The notes beneath the pieces were generated by a model. The model did not search any database, was not told the DNA's origin, and worked only from the letters and a program-made list of their open reading frames with translations. This document shows, piece after piece, positions 14,916-23,249 of a stretch of 64,000 bases of DNA. Position 1 is the stretch's first letter. Each line of letters begins with the position of its first letter. Location of the stretch: contig JAAVDE010000012.1 in NCBI GenBank assembly GCA_014801955.1, forward strand, positions 1 through 64,000, in the 5' to 3' direction. The DNA is from Bacteroides sp. (GTDB lineage Bacteria; Bacteroidota; Bacteroidia; Bacteroidales; Muribaculaceae). Both the position numbers and the translations under genes were made by a program.

Positions 14916-15671
14916 TTATTGTAGATTGGCAAGTTTTGAAACGTAGCGCAGGCGCTCGCGGAAACGATTGGTTTTCAGCATCGGGTTGGTCAGAGCCATG
15001 CCGATACAATATTTGCTGAAACCGCTCTGATGGATTCGCAACTGCTTGAGCATGTCGAGAATCGGCGAATGAGTCAGGCCGTCGCGCTTGACTTCGATAA
15101 TCACCAGCGGCCCCATCGAGGCGTCGTGCCCGGTCTGTTCGTTGTGGAACTCCAGGTCGAGGTCAATTGTCAGACGCTCGGTCATGGCGTCGTTGACCAG
15201 CGTTATGCGGCGGAACCTGTTAGACAACTGTGGCAGCAGGCGGTGAGCGCCATAGATCGACTTCTGAATCAGAAAGACGCGATAGGTTTCGCGGTCGAGG
15301 TCGGGCGTGCGCTCGCCACACTGGATGCGCTTCTTATCCGTGCGCCCCTTGTTGTTCTTGCGCTTGACCTCAAGAAACTGCACGCCGGAGCTCTCATAGC
15401 GACGCACGCGGATTTTCTGCCGCGCCTTCTTGCCGCGATGGTGCTGGGCATACATCTCACACTCAGGAGTGTCGAAATATAGCGTCGTGTAGGGCATCAT
15501 CTTCTGCCCTTCGATTTCCTGAATAGAGTATCGGTCGGCAGCCAGAGCCAGAAGGTGCTCGAGGCGGTCGAGAGTAGTGACGAATTTCGTGTCCACGCGA
15601 TTCATGAGCTTAACCTTGCCCATCTGTTCGAGCGACACGGAGCGATACCCGCTCAGAAGTTCCGCTAACAT
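14916..15671 (-). CDS. VTC-domain polyphosphate polymerase
   Basis: 251 residues from the ATG at 15671; the longer track ORF has no support and would run across the promoter. The VTC domain is a triphosphate-tunnel fold that polymerises polyphosphate from ATP. Expected features are visible: MNRVDTKFVTT (tunnel Lys), TLYFDTPE, KIRVRRYESS, FLEVKRKNNKGRTDKKR (basic strand) and VIIEVKRDG near the end. It heads the DUF4956-DUF2490 operon. A good promoter (TTTG-N20-TAAATTCG) ends only 6 nt before the ATG, so the mRNA is probably leaderless. Confidence 0.88.
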   Translation of the reverse strand: MLAELLSGYRSVSLEQMGKVKLMNRVDTKFVTTLDRLEHLLALAADRYSIQEIEGQKMMPYTTLYFDTPECEMYAQHHRGKKARQKIRVRRYESSGVQFLEVKRKNNKGRTDKKRIQCGERTPDLDRETYRVFLIQKSIYGAHRLLPQLSNRFRRITLVNDAMTERLTIDLDLEFHNEQTGHDASMGPLVIIEVKRDGLTHSPILDMLKQLRIHQSGFSKYCIGMALTNPMLKTNRFRERLRYVSKLANLQ

Positions 15672-15677
15672 CGGCAG

Positions 15678-15709
15678 CGAATTTACGAAACTTTTCCGAC
15701 ATAACCAAA
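15678..15709 (-). promoter_or_regulatory. Promoter of the VTC operon, leaderless type
   Basis: Minus strand: TTTG (15709-15706), 20-bp spacer, TAAATTCG (15685-15678; one mismatch), then six bases to the ATG at 15671. Confidence 0.6.
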
Positions 15710-15732
15710 TCCCCACCCAACGACCGCACGGG

Positions 15733-16605
15733 TTATATGCGGTCGAGGACGGTGCGGACCAGGTCGGCGATGGAGTTTTTGTATTGGGGATTGGCGGTGT
15801 TGTTGTAGCGGTTGGCAATGATGGAGCAAACGGTCATTGCGCGGTGGCCCATCAGGCGGGCAAGACCCTGAAGGGGCGCCGACTCCATTTCGTAGTTGGT
15901 TATGCGGCGGTCGCCGTGGCGGAACGCCTCGATGCGCGCATTGAGGTCGGGATTGGCCAGGTGGAGGCGCACTTCGCGTCCCTGCGGGCCATAGAAGCCG
16001 ACGGCGGAAATGGTGTTGCCGCGCACCATGTCGTCGCGACCAATCTGTTCAACCAGAGTCGGGTCGGCATCAACGACGTAGGGTTTGGCCCAGAGTGGAT
16101 TCCAGCCGGTGTGGTCACACAGCGCATGCTCGAAATCCAGGTCGGCAACGCTGTTGCGGCCGGCGTAGTAGTTAAGAACACCGTCGAAGCCAATGGCCTT
16201 TTCGGCAATTACGGGGGTGCCGATAGTGAGCTCGGGCTGCAGGGCGCCGGAGGTGCCGATGCGCACCAGGGTGAGCGAACGCGTGTTTTCGCGCACCTCG
16301 CGGGTCTGGAAGTCAATATTGGCGAGAGCGTCGAGTTCGGTAACGACGATGTCGATATTGTCGGGGCCGATGCCGTGGCTGAGACACATGATCGGTTTGC
16401 CTTTGTAGGTGCCGCCGATGGTATGGAACTCGCGCGAGCTTACTTCGAAGGTGCGAGTATCGAAGAAGGAGGCGACCATGACAACGCGACCCGGGTCGCC
16501 GACCAGGATGACGCGGTCGGTCAGCTGCTCGGGGAGCAGGTGAAGATGAAAAACAGACCCGTCGGGGTTGATTATAAGTTCGGAAGGAGGAATTATTCTT
16601 GACAT
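15733..16605 (-). CDS. Nucleoside phosphorylase (uridine phosphorylase-like)
   Basis: 290 residues of the PNP/UDP family, which split nucleosides with phosphate into base and ribose-1-phosphate. The phosphate loop VILVGDPGRV, the ribose and base pocket LVRIGTSGALQ, and NYEMESAPLQGLARLMGH with the Met-Glu that binds the ribose are present. The family also contains purine and methylthioadenosine enzymes; the length and sequence favour uridine or a general pyrimidine/purine substrate. It lies 21 bp after dprA and is probably co-transcribed with it. An 8-bp perfect hairpin (CGACCGCA/TGCGGTCG, 15721-15745) spans its stop codon but lacks a U tract. Confidence 0.9.
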   Translation of the reverse strand: MSRIIPPSELIINPDGSVFHLHLLPEQLTDRVILVGDPGRVVMVASFFDTRTFEVSSREFHTIGGTYKGKPIMCLSHGIGPDNIDIVVTELDALANIDFQTREVRENTRSLTLVRIGTSGALQPELTIGTPVIAEKAIGFDGVLNYYAGRNSVADLDFEHALCDHTGWNPLWAKPYVVDADPTLVEQIGRDDMVRGNTISAVGFYGPQGREVRLHLANPDLNARIEAFRHGDRRITNYEMESAPLQGLARLMGHRAMTVCSIIANRYNNTANPQYKNSIADLVRTVLDRI

Positions 16606-16626
16606 TATACTTGAATAGATTTAGGG

Positions 16627-17742
16627 TTAGACTTTTTGGTAGCGACCTCCGGGGAGCGCGAGCACGAGCCCGCGGAACTCCATGTCGATCAGCAGCGACA
16701 TGAGCTTGCTGACTCTGAAGCCGGTGGCGGCGGTCAGCTGCGCCAGGGTCGCATTGGGGTTCTCACCCAGGAAATCAACAATCTGCGATTCGTCGGAGTT
16801 CAGTTCAATAGGTAATTGAGGCTCGTCGCCCTCCTGATGGGAGGTGCGCATGGGCCAATGTTGGGCATGGCAAAGGTCTTCGGCATTTCGGATCAACATG
16901 GCCGTTGAACCGGCAATCAGGCGGTTGCAGCCGGCGGAATAAATGTCGCCCACGCGACCCGGAAGGGCATACACGTCGCGATTATAACCCATTGCCAGGT
17001 TGGCGGTTATGAGTGCCCCACCCTTTTCAGCGCTTTCAACAACCACTACGCAGTCACACAATCCTGCGATAATCCTGTTGCGGGCAACGAAATTGCCCTT
17101 ATGCACCGGCGTCAGGTGGCCATATTCCGTAACAATCAGTCCGCCTTCCGACGCCATGCGCTGGGCGTCGGCACGATGGTCGCTCGGGTAGATCGACTGC
17201 ATTCCGGTCGCCATCACGCCAACCGTTGGCAATCCGGCGGCCAGAGCCGCGCGATGGGCGGCAATGTCTACGCCATAGGCCAGACCGCTGACAATAGCCA
17301 CGTTGCCGACCTTTTCGGCCAGCTCATTGACGAGCGTTCGCGTAAATTCCAAACCATAGGGGGTTGCATGGCGGGTGCCGACGATGCCGACCATTCGCCG
17401 CTCGTTCAGGTCGAGACCGCCGCAGGTGTAGAGCAGCAGCGGAGCGTCCTCACACTCCAGCAGCCGGCGCGGATAGGCCGGGTCGGTGAAATACACCGGG
17501 GTAATCCGGTTGGCCTCAATGAAGAGTTCCTCGGCGGCGGCTTCTTCCAGAACGCGCTGGCGATACTCGTCGCTATAGATTCGGGCCTTCGACTGCGTCA
17601 GGTAGCGCAGACGCATCTCCGACAATGCAAAGAACTCGCGCTCGCTGCCGACCATACGCAGCAGCTCGCGGCCCAGGGTTAGATTCATGCCTCGAATCGA
17701 GGCAAAAGCAATCTGATAACGTAGACGGGGATTAGAGCTCAT
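16627..17742 (-). CDS. dprA: DNA-processing protein DprA
   Basis: 371 residues from the ATG at 17742 (MSSNPRLRYQ). DprA loads RecA on incoming single-stranded DNA during natural transformation. An N-terminal helical domain is followed by the Rossmann core: VGIVGTRHATPYG, VSGLAYGVDIAAHRAAL, FVARNRIIAGL and KGGALITANLAMGYNRDVYALPG. The C-terminal 60 residues form the winged-helix DprA_WH domain (ATLAQLTAATGFRVSKLMSLL). Its start overlaps the thioesterase stop by 11 bp. Known competence genes are not otherwise in the window, so it may simply serve recombination. Confidence 0.95.
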   Translation of the reverse strand: MSSNPRLRYQIAFASIRGMNLTLGRELLRMVGSEREFFALSEMRLRYLTQSKARIYSDEYRQRVLEEAAAEELFIEANRITPVYFTDPAYPRRLLECEDAPLLLYTCGGLDLNERRMVGIVGTRHATPYGLEFTRTLVNELAEKVGNVAIVSGLAYGVDIAAHRAALAAGLPTVGVMATGMQSIYPSDHRADAQRMASEGGLIVTEYGHLTPVHKGNFVARNRIIAGLCDCVVVVESAEKGGALITANLAMGYNRDVYALPGRVGDIYSAGCNRLIAGSTAMLIRNAEDLCHAQHWPMRTSHQEGDEPQLPIELNSDESQIVDFLGENPNATLAQLTAATGFRVSKLMSLLIDMEFRGLVLALPGGRYQKV

Positions 17743-18145
17743 CGGCAAGCAAGTAGTCTTTGAACGCTTCGGCCAGCTCCTCGCCCCGGGTCGGACGGCC
17801 ATTGATGATATTAACGACCGTGACCTCGGCGTTAACTACCGGTCGGCCGTCGGGGGTCAGAATCCACTGATGAAAAATGAAGCGCGGGCCGCGGCGGGTC
17901 AGCTTCAGGCAGCTAACGAACTCGCACCCGAGGCCGAGCGACGACAGATAGGTAATCGACACGCTGCGAACAACGGGCGACATTCCGCGTCGGCGCATGT
18001 CGGCAAACGACAAACCGGCGGATTCACAGAACTCATGGCGCGTATGTTCGAGGTAGTTCAGATAACAGGCATTGTTAACGATGCCTTCCGAGTCAACCTC
18101 GTAGTCGCGCACTTTCATCGGGAGCTTAAAGGCGGCATTTTCCAT
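17732..18145 (-). CDS. Acyl-CoA thioesterase, 4HBT hot-dog fold
   Basis: 137 residues from the ATG at 18145 (MENAAFKLPMKVRDY). The family hydrolyses acyl-CoA or aromatic acyl-CoA thioesters. The active-site helix reads DSEGIVNNACYLNYLEHTRHEF, with Asn in place of nothing critical but Ile where many members have His (GHVNN). A central strand set (PRFIFHQWILTPDGRPVVNAEV) completes the fold. The upstream track start is ruled out because a perfect promoter, TTTG-N20-TAAATTTG, lies inside that extension; the promoter ends 6 nt before the chosen ATG, suggesting a leaderless mRNA. First gene of the thioesterase-dprA-phosphorylase operon. Confidence 0.88.
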   Translation of the reverse strand: MENAAFKLPMKVRDYEVDSEGIVNNACYLNYLEHTRHEFCESAGLSFADMRRRGMSPVVRSVSITYLSSLGLGCEFVSCLKLTRRGPRFIFHQWILTPDGRPVVNAEVTVVNIINGRPTRGEELAEAFKDYLLADEL

Positions 18146-18151
18146 CAGCGG

Positions 18152-18183
18152 CAAATTTACTAACTTTTTTTGATTCCTCCAAA
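18152..18183 (-). promoter_or_regulatory. Promoter of thioesterase-dprA operon, leaderless type
   Basis: Minus strand: TTTG (18183-18180), 20-bp spacer, TAAATTTG (18159-18152), then six bases and ATG. Both boxes are perfect. Confidence 0.72.
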
Positions 18184-18197
18184 TCCGCATCGAACGA

Positions 18198-18578
18198 TTA
18201 TAGCCTCAGAGCGGCTGACCGTCCAATCAGCGTCAGACCAACACCTCCCGCAAGGCTCAGCATCGCATAAACAACTGCCTGCACCGGCCGACCGCGCCCG
18301 GCAATGTTAACAATATCGGCCGAGAAGGTCGAAAACGTCGTTAGGCCGCCGCAGAAGCCGGTCACCAGCAGCAGCGACAGCGCCTGACCAATCAAGCGGG
18401 TGCGCTCAGCCACGCCAAGCAGACACCCGATAAGCAGGCAGCCCGCAAGATTAACCGCCAGGGTTCCGAGTTGCGACGGTGCCGAAGGCCACAGCAACGC
18501 CGACAATCGAACAATCAGATAGCGCGAGCAACTTCCCAACGCTCCGCCCAAAGCAACGAGCAATAGGTTCCGAAACAT
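18198..18578 (-). CDS. crcB: Fluoride ion channel CrcB/Fluc
   Basis: 126 residues with four membrane segments, the usual length of a Fluc subunit. It exports fluoride as a dual-topology dimer. Signatures are GGALGSCSRYLIVR near the start, GTLAVNLAGCLLIG and GFCGGLTTFSTFS, which carries the pore phenylalanines and Na+-site residues. A true Shine-Dalgarno (GGAGGA, 18590-18585) precedes the ATG, unusual for this genome. It starts 13 bp after the rplQ terminator; no fluoride riboswitch fits in that space, so expression probably depends on readthrough or an unseen promoter. Confidence 0.95.
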   Translation of the reverse strand: MFRNLLLVALGGALGSCSRYLIVRLSALLWPSAPSQLGTLAVNLAGCLLIGCLLGVAERTRLIGQALSLLLVTGFCGGLTTFSTFSADIVNIAGRGRPVQAVVYAMLSLAGGVGLTLIGRSAALRL

Positions 18579-18590
18579 GTATAGTCCTCC

Positions 18591-18643
18591 AATAAAAAGA
18601 GCAAGACTGCGCCCCGGGTATCAGCCGGGAGGCGCAGCCTTGC
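18591..18643 (-). terminator. Terminator at the end of the ribosomal supercluster
   Basis: Long GC-rich hairpin: GCAAG-CTGCGCC pairs with GGCGCAG-CTTGC across 18601-18643, and the minus strand continues with CTCTTTTTATT. It lies just after rplQ and directly before crcB. Confidence 0.85.
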
Positions 18644-18671
18644 GGTGAATTGCGAATCAGTCGCCGGATAA

Positions 18672-19163
18672 TTACTCGGCTTTGGGCTCTTCAGCTGCGG
18701 GAGCTTCAACCGGAGCGGTTTCGGCAGCAGCGGTAGCGCTCTTTTTGCGCGAGCGGCGGGTGCGGCTCTTCTTGGTATCGGCCTTCTTGGCGTCGAGCAG
18801 TGCCTGGTTGTAGTCAACGAGCTCGATGAAACACATCTGAGCATTGTCGCCGAGGCGGTTGCCGGTTTTCAGAATGCGGGTGTAGCCACCGGGACGGTCA
18901 GCGATTTTCTGCGAAATTTCGCGGAAGAGCTCGCTAACGGCATACTTGTTCTGGAGATAGGAGAAAACGAGGCGGCGGTTAGCCATGTTGTCCTCCTTGG
19001 AGCGGTTGATCAGGGGCTCGGCATACATGCGCAGCGCCTTGGCTTTGGCCAGGGTGGTGAAGATGCGCTTGTGCATGATCAGCGAGATGGTCATGTTAGC
19101 CAGCAGGGCATCGCGGTGGCCCTTTTTACGGCTGAGATGGTTGAAATTTTTATTGTGTCTCAT
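18672..19163 (-). CDS. rplQ: Ribosomal protein bL17
   Basis: 163 residues. L17 lies near the peptide exit tunnel of the 50S subunit. [24 protein letters not shown] is the near-invariant start; the body ends at about 125 and is followed by a basic then acidic, Ala/Pro/Glu-rich tail typical of Bacteroidetes L17. Last gene of the supercluster, 8 bp after rpoA and followed by a strong terminator. Confidence 0.97.
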   Translation of the reverse strand: MRHNKNFNHLSRKKGHRDALLANMTISLIMHKRIFTTLAKAKALRMYAEPLINRSKEDNMANRRLVFSYLQNKYAVSELFREISQKIADRPGGYTRILKTGNRLGDNAQMCFIELVDYNQALLDAKKADTKKSRTRRSRKKSATAAAETAPVEAPAAEEPKAE

Positions 19164-19171
19164 CTTTGGGT

Positions 19172-20164
19172 TTACTCTTTGTCTAATTTATACTTGGCAA
19201 TGTCCATGCCGAAGGAGAGGTTCAGTCGAGCCAGCAGGTCGTCGAGTTCGGTGAGTGACTTTTTGCCGAAGTTGCGGAACTTGAGCAGGTCGTTCTTGTT
19301 GAACTTAACGAGGTCGCCGAGGGTTTCGACTTCGGCAGACTTCAGGCAGTTGAGAGCGCGGACGCTGAGCTCCATGTCAACGAGTTTTGACTTGAGGAGC
19401 TGGCGCATCTTCAGAACTTCTTCGTCGAACTCATCGGCATCGGTTTCCTCGGGAACCTCAAGGGTGATGCGCTCATCGCTGAAGAGCATGAAATGCTGAA
19501 TCAGGATTTTCGCAGCTTCCTTCAGTGCAACCTGCGGAAGGATGGAGCCATTGGTGGTGATTTCAATAAGAAGTTTCTCGTAGTCAGTCTTCTGGTCTAC
19601 GCGGAAGTTCTCCACGGTGTACTTCACGTTCTTAATCGGCGTGTAGATCGAGTCGATGGCAATGATGTTAACATCGTCTTGCGGAACGATCTGCTCGTCG
19701 GCGGGAGTCCAGCCGCGGCCTTTGTTAACGGTGAAGTCGAGGGTAAATGATGCGGAGGGGTCGAGGTGGCAGATTACCAGCTCGGGATTGAGCACTTTGA
19801 AGCCGTTTAGAGCTTTGCCAAGCTGACCGGCGGTCAGAACATCCTGGCCGGAAACGACCAGAGAGGCTTTTTCGTCGTCGGTGTCTTCAACAATCTGCTT
19901 GAGGTCAACTTTCTTCAGGTTGAGGATGATGTTGGTAACGTCTTCCTTAACACCGGGGATAGTGTCGAACTCGTGGAGCACGCCATTGATGCGGATCGAA
20001 GAAATGGCGTAGCCTTCGAGTGACGAAAGCAGAATGCGACGCAGGGCGTTGCCGATAGTAATACCGTAGCCGGGCTCCAATGGCTTGAACTCGAATTTGC
20101 CGAAATTGTTGTCACTTTCGAGCATGACAACCTTATCGGGCTTTTGGAATGACAAAATAGCCAT
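19172..20164 (-). CDS. rpoA: RNA polymerase alpha subunit
   Basis: 330 residues, normal length. Alpha dimerises to nucleate RNA polymerase assembly. The N-terminal domain holds [20 protein letters not shown] (dimer interface), and the C-terminal domain (about 250-320) holds the helix-hairpin-helix [15 protein letters not shown] and [13 protein letters not shown] that contacts DNA and activators. It sits between rpsD and rplQ as in most bacteria. Confidence 0.98.
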   Translation of the reverse strand: MAILSFQKPDKVVMLESDNNFGKFEFKPLEPGYGITIGNALRRILLSSLEGYAISSIRINGVLHEFDTIPGVKEDVTNIILNLKKVDLKQIVEDTDDEKASLVVSGQDVLTAGQLGKALNGFKVLNPELVICHLDPSASFTLDFTVNKGRGWTPADEQIVPQDDVNIIAIDSIYTPIKNVKYTVENFRVDQKTDYEKLLIEITTNGSILPQVALKEAAKILIQHFMLFSDERITLEVPEETDADEFDEEVLKMRQLLKSKLVDMELSVRALNCLKSAEVETLGDLVKFNKNDLLKFRNFGKKSLTELDDLLARLNLSFGMDIAKYKLDKE

Positions 20165-20191
20165 AGGACTGGTTTGGTGGTTAACGGGTTA

Positions 20192-20797
20192 TTACTTAGA
20201 ATAGAGTTCGACGATGAGCTGCTCCTTGATGTTTTCGGGGATGTCAGCGCGGTCGGGAGTGTGGAGGAACTTGCCGCTCTTGGTGGCTTCGTCCCATTCA
20301 ATCCAGGGATATTTTGCGTGGTTGAAGCCGGCGAGGTTATCAGCGATAACTTCCAGCGATTTGCTCTTTTCGCGAACGCCAACAACGGTGCCTGCCTCTA
20401 CGTGGTAGGAGGGGATGTTAACGACCTTGCCGTTAACAACGATGTGGCGGTGGAGGACCATCTGGCGGGCTGCTGCGCGGGTGGGAGCGATGCCAAGACG
20501 GTAAACTACGTTGTCCAGACGGCTCTCGAGGAGCTGCAGCAGAACTTCACCGGTGATACCTTTGGTGCGTTCAGCCTTTTCGAAAAGGTTGCGGAACTGA
20601 CGTTCCAGAACGCCGTAGGTATATTTGGCTTTCTGCTTTTCGCGGAGCTGGATGCCATATTCAGAAGTTTTGCGGCGACGGTTCTGACCGTGCTGGCCGG
20701 GGGGGAAGTTTCTTCTTTCAAGCACTTTGTCGGGGCCGAAGATGGCTTCACCGAATTTGCGGGCGATTTTGGTCTTGGGACCGGTATATCTTGCCAT
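20192..20797 (-). CDS. rpsD: Ribosomal protein uS4
   Basis: 201 residues. S4 is a primary 16S rRNA binder that starts 30S assembly and in E. coli represses the alpha operon. [17 protein letters not shown] and the S4 RNA-binding motif [24 protein letters not shown] are visible. The gene is preceded by a 360-bp non-coding, structured gap, the longest in the cluster, which fits an autoregulatory leader. Confidence 0.97.
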   Translation of the reverse strand: MARYTGPKTKIARKFGEAIFGPDKVLERRNFPPGQHGQNRRRKTSEYGIQLREKQKAKYTYGVLERQFRNLFEKAERTKGITGEVLLQLLESRLDNVVYRLGIAPTRAAARQMVLHRHIVVNGKVVNIPSYHVEAGTVVGVREKSKSLEVIADNLAGFNHAKYPWIEWDEATKSGKFLHTPDRADIPENIKEQLIVELYSK

Positions 20798-21157
20798 TTG
20801 TTTTGTTTTTGAAGTGAAGGTTAGATTGGGAATATTATGAGTTGGCGGGGAACGAACGATTCTTTCTTGCCGACCGGGACGCCGGAGGCGGAAACGACGC
20901 CGCGAGCCTTCGGTCTGCGCCAGCAGAGCCGGGTGCGGTGGGGGCCGGTAGCCGTCGAGTCAGCCGCGACCGTTGAGAGGGAAAGTGTGGTATCATCTGT
21001 TAACGGTCAAATAAAATTCTCGAGGGCTGGTGACCCGCTTTGGGCAGTTGGGTTAAGGTTCGTTTCTCCTGTCGCGGCTGTCGGACCGCGGCCTGAAGAG
21101 TCATTCCCCCGCCGGAGAATGAAGGGGTTGCTGACGAAGGGCGTCGGTTTTCAGTTA
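20798..21157 (-). promoter_or_regulatory. 360-bp non-coding gap before rpsD; candidate S4 leader
   Basis: No credible ORF. On the minus strand I see several GC-rich hairpins: CATTC/GAATG (21121-21102), CGCGG/CCGCG (21090-21073), and TCTGC-TGGC-GCAGA (20927-20914). Every neighbouring gap is under 60 bp. Because S4 binds structured mRNA in other bacteria, this is a candidate autoregulatory leader. A weak internal promoter cannot be excluded; no U-rich terminator is seen. Confidence 0.5.
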
Positions 21158-21547
21158 TTAAACGCGACGACGCTTCGGCGGGCGGCAACCGTTGTGGGGC
21201 AGCGGAGTAACGTCGAGAATTTCGGTTACTTCAATGCCGGCGCCATGAACGGTGCGGATTGCGGATTCACGGCCGTTGCCGGGACCCTTCACATAGGCTT
21301 TCACTTTGCGGAGGCCGAGGTCGAAAGCGACCTTGGCGCAGTCCTGCGCGGCCATCTGGGCGGCGTAGGGGGTATTCTTTTTCGAGCCACGGAAGCCCAT
21401 CTTGCCTGCGGAGGACCAGGAGATAACCTGACCTTCGGCGTTGGCCAGACAAACGATAATGTTGTTGAACGAGCTGTGGACGTGGAGTTGGCCTTCGGCG
21501 CCGACTTTCACGTTGCGCTTCTTGGCTGCGACTGCTTTCTTTGCCAT
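21158..21547 (-). CDS. rpsK: Ribosomal protein uS11
   Basis: 129 residues. S11 sits on the 30S platform near the E site. Typical strings are [36 protein letters not shown] and the C-terminal [18 protein letters not shown]. It lies 23 bp after rpsM and before the long rpsD leader gap. Confidence 0.98.
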   Translation of the reverse strand: MAKKAVAAKKRNVKVGAEGQLHVHSSFNNIIVCLANAEGQVISWSSAGKMGFRGSKKNTPYAAQMAAQDCAKVAFDLGLRKVKAYVKGPGNGRESAIRTVHGAGIEVTEILDVTPLPHNGCRPPKRRRV

Positions 21548-21570
21548 ATCTAAATGCTGGATAGGTTATT

Positions 21571-21951
21571 TTACTTGGTAGCTTTTTTCTTGTTGGCAAC
21601 GGTCTTTTTGCGACCTTTGCGGGTGCGGGCGTTATTCTTGGTGCTCTGGCCGCGAACGGGGAGGCCGTTGCGGTGGCGGATGCCGCGATAGCAACCAATA
21701 TCCATCAGTCGCTTGATGTTGAGCTGGATTTCCGAGCGGAGATCGCCTTCAACTTTGTATTCAGTCTGGATTACTTCGCGAACTTTGGCTGCCTGTTCGT
21801 CGGTCCAGTCCTGTACTTTAATGGCGCCGTCAACTCCTGCTTTTTCCAGGATGGTGAGGGCGGCGCTACGGCCGATGCCGTAGATGTAGGTCAAGGATAT
21901 TTCACCTCTTTTGTTTTGGGGGAGGTCAACTCCCACGATTCTTACTGCCAT
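21571..21951 (-). CDS. rpsM: Ribosomal protein uS13
   Basis: 126 residues. S13 forms intersubunit bridges at the head of the 30S subunit. It starts [20 protein letters not shown] and contains [22 protein letters not shown], the tRNA-contacting basic tail. It lies between rpmJ and rpsK. Confidence 0.98.
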   Translation of the reverse strand: MAVRIVGVDLPQNKRGEISLTYIYGIGRSAALTILEKAGVDGAIKVQDWTDEQAAKVREVIQTEYKVEGDLRSEIQLNIKRLMDIGCYRGIRHRNGLPVRGQSTKNNARTRKGRKKTVANKKKATK

Positions 21952-22002
21952 ATAATTTTTTTGTTAGATCAGAAAATTTTGTGCAAAGTTACAAAAAATT
22001 TT

Positions 22003-22119
22003 TTAACCTTGACGAAGTTTGTACTTAGGATTTTTTTTGTTGATTACGTAGAGGCGGCCTTTGCGACGAACGATCTTGGAGTCGGCAGTGCGCTTCTTAA
22101 TGGATGCTTTGACTTTCAT
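22003..22119 (-). CDS. rpmJ: Ribosomal protein bL36 (missed by the ORF track)
   Basis: 38 residues, read directly from the minus strand: [17 protein letters not shown], then [20 protein letters not shown] and Gly, stop. It has the basic L36 fold, but the zinc cysteines and histidine of the C+ form are absent, so this is a zinc-free (C-) paralogue type, as is usual in Bacteroidetes. Position between infA and rpsM matches the spc/alpha order. Confidence 0.95.
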   Translation of the reverse strand: MKVKASIKKRTADSKIVRRKGRLYVINKKNPKYKLRQG

Positions 22120-22168
22120 TTGATTGAATATTGGAGTTAAAATGAATGGTTAAGTTGCTTTGGTTGCG

Positions 22169-22387
22169 TTATTTATAGCGGAACGCGATGCGACCCTTCG
22201 TCAGGTCGTAGGGGCTCATCTCAACCCGCACTTTGTCGCCCGGAAGAATTTTTATGTAATGCATGCGCATTTTTCCGGAAATGTGGGCAATAATTTCGTG
22301 GCCGCTTTCAAGTTCAACGCGAAACATTGCATTGCTGAGTGCTTCAACAATGGTACCGTCGAGTTCGATTGCTGATTGTTTTGCCAT
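22169..22387 (-). CDS. infA: Translation initiation factor IF-1
   Basis: 72 residues, one OB-fold. IF-1 blocks the A site during initiation. [26 protein letters not shown] and [21 protein letters not shown] are near-invariant. It lies 37 bp after map and before rpmJ. Confidence 0.98.
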   Translation of the reverse strand: MAKQSAIELDGTIVEALSNAMFRVELESGHEIIAHISGKMRMHYIKILPGDKVRVEMSPYDLTKGRIAFRYK

Positions 22388-22424
22388 TTACTGATTGGAT
22401 TGTTTAATGGTTGGACTGAATGGT

Positions 22425-23210
22425 TTAGATGAAGCGGTCGCCGAGTGCCTCCTTGATGTAGTCGAAGGTCGTCAGCACGCGGGTTTCGTTGTCGAGAATG
22501 GCGAGCGTGTGCTCGTAGTGGGCCGAGGGTTTGTGGTCCTTGGTCTTGCAGGTCCAGCCGTCGGCCGAGGAGATAACAACGTTTTTACTGCCGAGGTTAA
22601 TCATCGGTTCGATGCAGATACACATGCCCGGCTTCAACACGGGGCCGATTCCTCGGCGTCCGAAGTTGGGGACCTCGGGGGCTTCGTGCATTGAGCGACC
22701 GATGCCGTGGCCGGTCATTTCGCGAACTACGCCATAACCGCGACGCTCGCAAAAGGTCTGAACGGCGTTCGAAATGTTGCCGATGCGGGCGCCGACTTTT
22801 GCTTCGGCAATGCCGCGGGCAAGCGCTTCCTTGGTATCGCGCAGAAGCTGCATGGTTTTGGGGTCAACGTCGCCGACGGCAAACGTATAGGCCGAGTCGC
22901 CGCAGTAGCCGTTGAGGTCAACTACGGTGTCGATGCCAACGATGTCGCCGTCGCGCAGGGCGTAGTCCGACGGAAAGCCGTGAACAACGGTGTCGTTGAC
23001 TTCAATACACAGGGTTCCGGGAAAGCCCTGATAGCCCAGACAGGCGGGACGGCCGCCATTGTCGAGCATAAATTCGCGGGCTATGGCATCGAGGCGGGCG
23101 GTAGTCACGCCGGGAGCCACCCACTTGGCAACTTCGCCAAGTGTGCGGCTCACCAGTGTGGCTGCCTCCTGCATCAGGAGAATTTCGTCTGCAGTTTTGA
23201 GGTAAATCAT
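22425..23210 (-). CDS. map: Methionine aminopeptidase, type I
   Basis: 261 residues. It removes the initiator methionine from new proteins using two metal ions. The pita-bread fold motifs are present: GIDTVVDLNGYCGDSAYTF with two Asp ligands, MTGHGIGRSMHEAP with the His ligand, and CIEPMI with a Glu ligand; the last Glu is in YEHTLAI. It is co-transcribed with secY and infA, the normal spc arrangement. Confidence 0.97.
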   Translation of the reverse strand: MIYLKTADEILLMQEAATLVSRTLGEVAKWVAPGVTTARLDAIAREFMLDNGGRPACLGYQGFPGTLCIEVNDTVVHGFPSDYALRDGDIVGIDTVVDLNGYCGDSAYTFAVGDVDPKTMQLLRDTKEALARGIAEAKVGARIGNISNAVQTFCERRGYGVVREMTGHGIGRSMHEAPEVPNFGRRGIGPVLKPGMCICIEPMINLGSKNVVISSADGWTCKTKDHKPSAHYEHTLAILDNETRVLTTFDYIKEALGDRFI

Positions 23211-23249
23211 TCAGTCAGCAATTAACGCTTTTGAAGTCTGACGGGGGGA

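Noticed and set aside
15721-15745. 8-bp hairpin as terminator of the nucleoside phosphorylase gene
   Set aside because: The stem is perfect but the stop codon is inside the loop and no U run follows, so it was not listed as a terminator.
18579-18671. Fluoride riboswitch upstream of crcB
   Set aside because: The space is filled by the rplQ terminator, and no fluoride aptamer sequence is visible.
20837-21553. Plus ORF covering the rpsK-rpsD gap
   Set aside because: It is mostly the shadow of rpsK and has no recognisable domain in the gap part.
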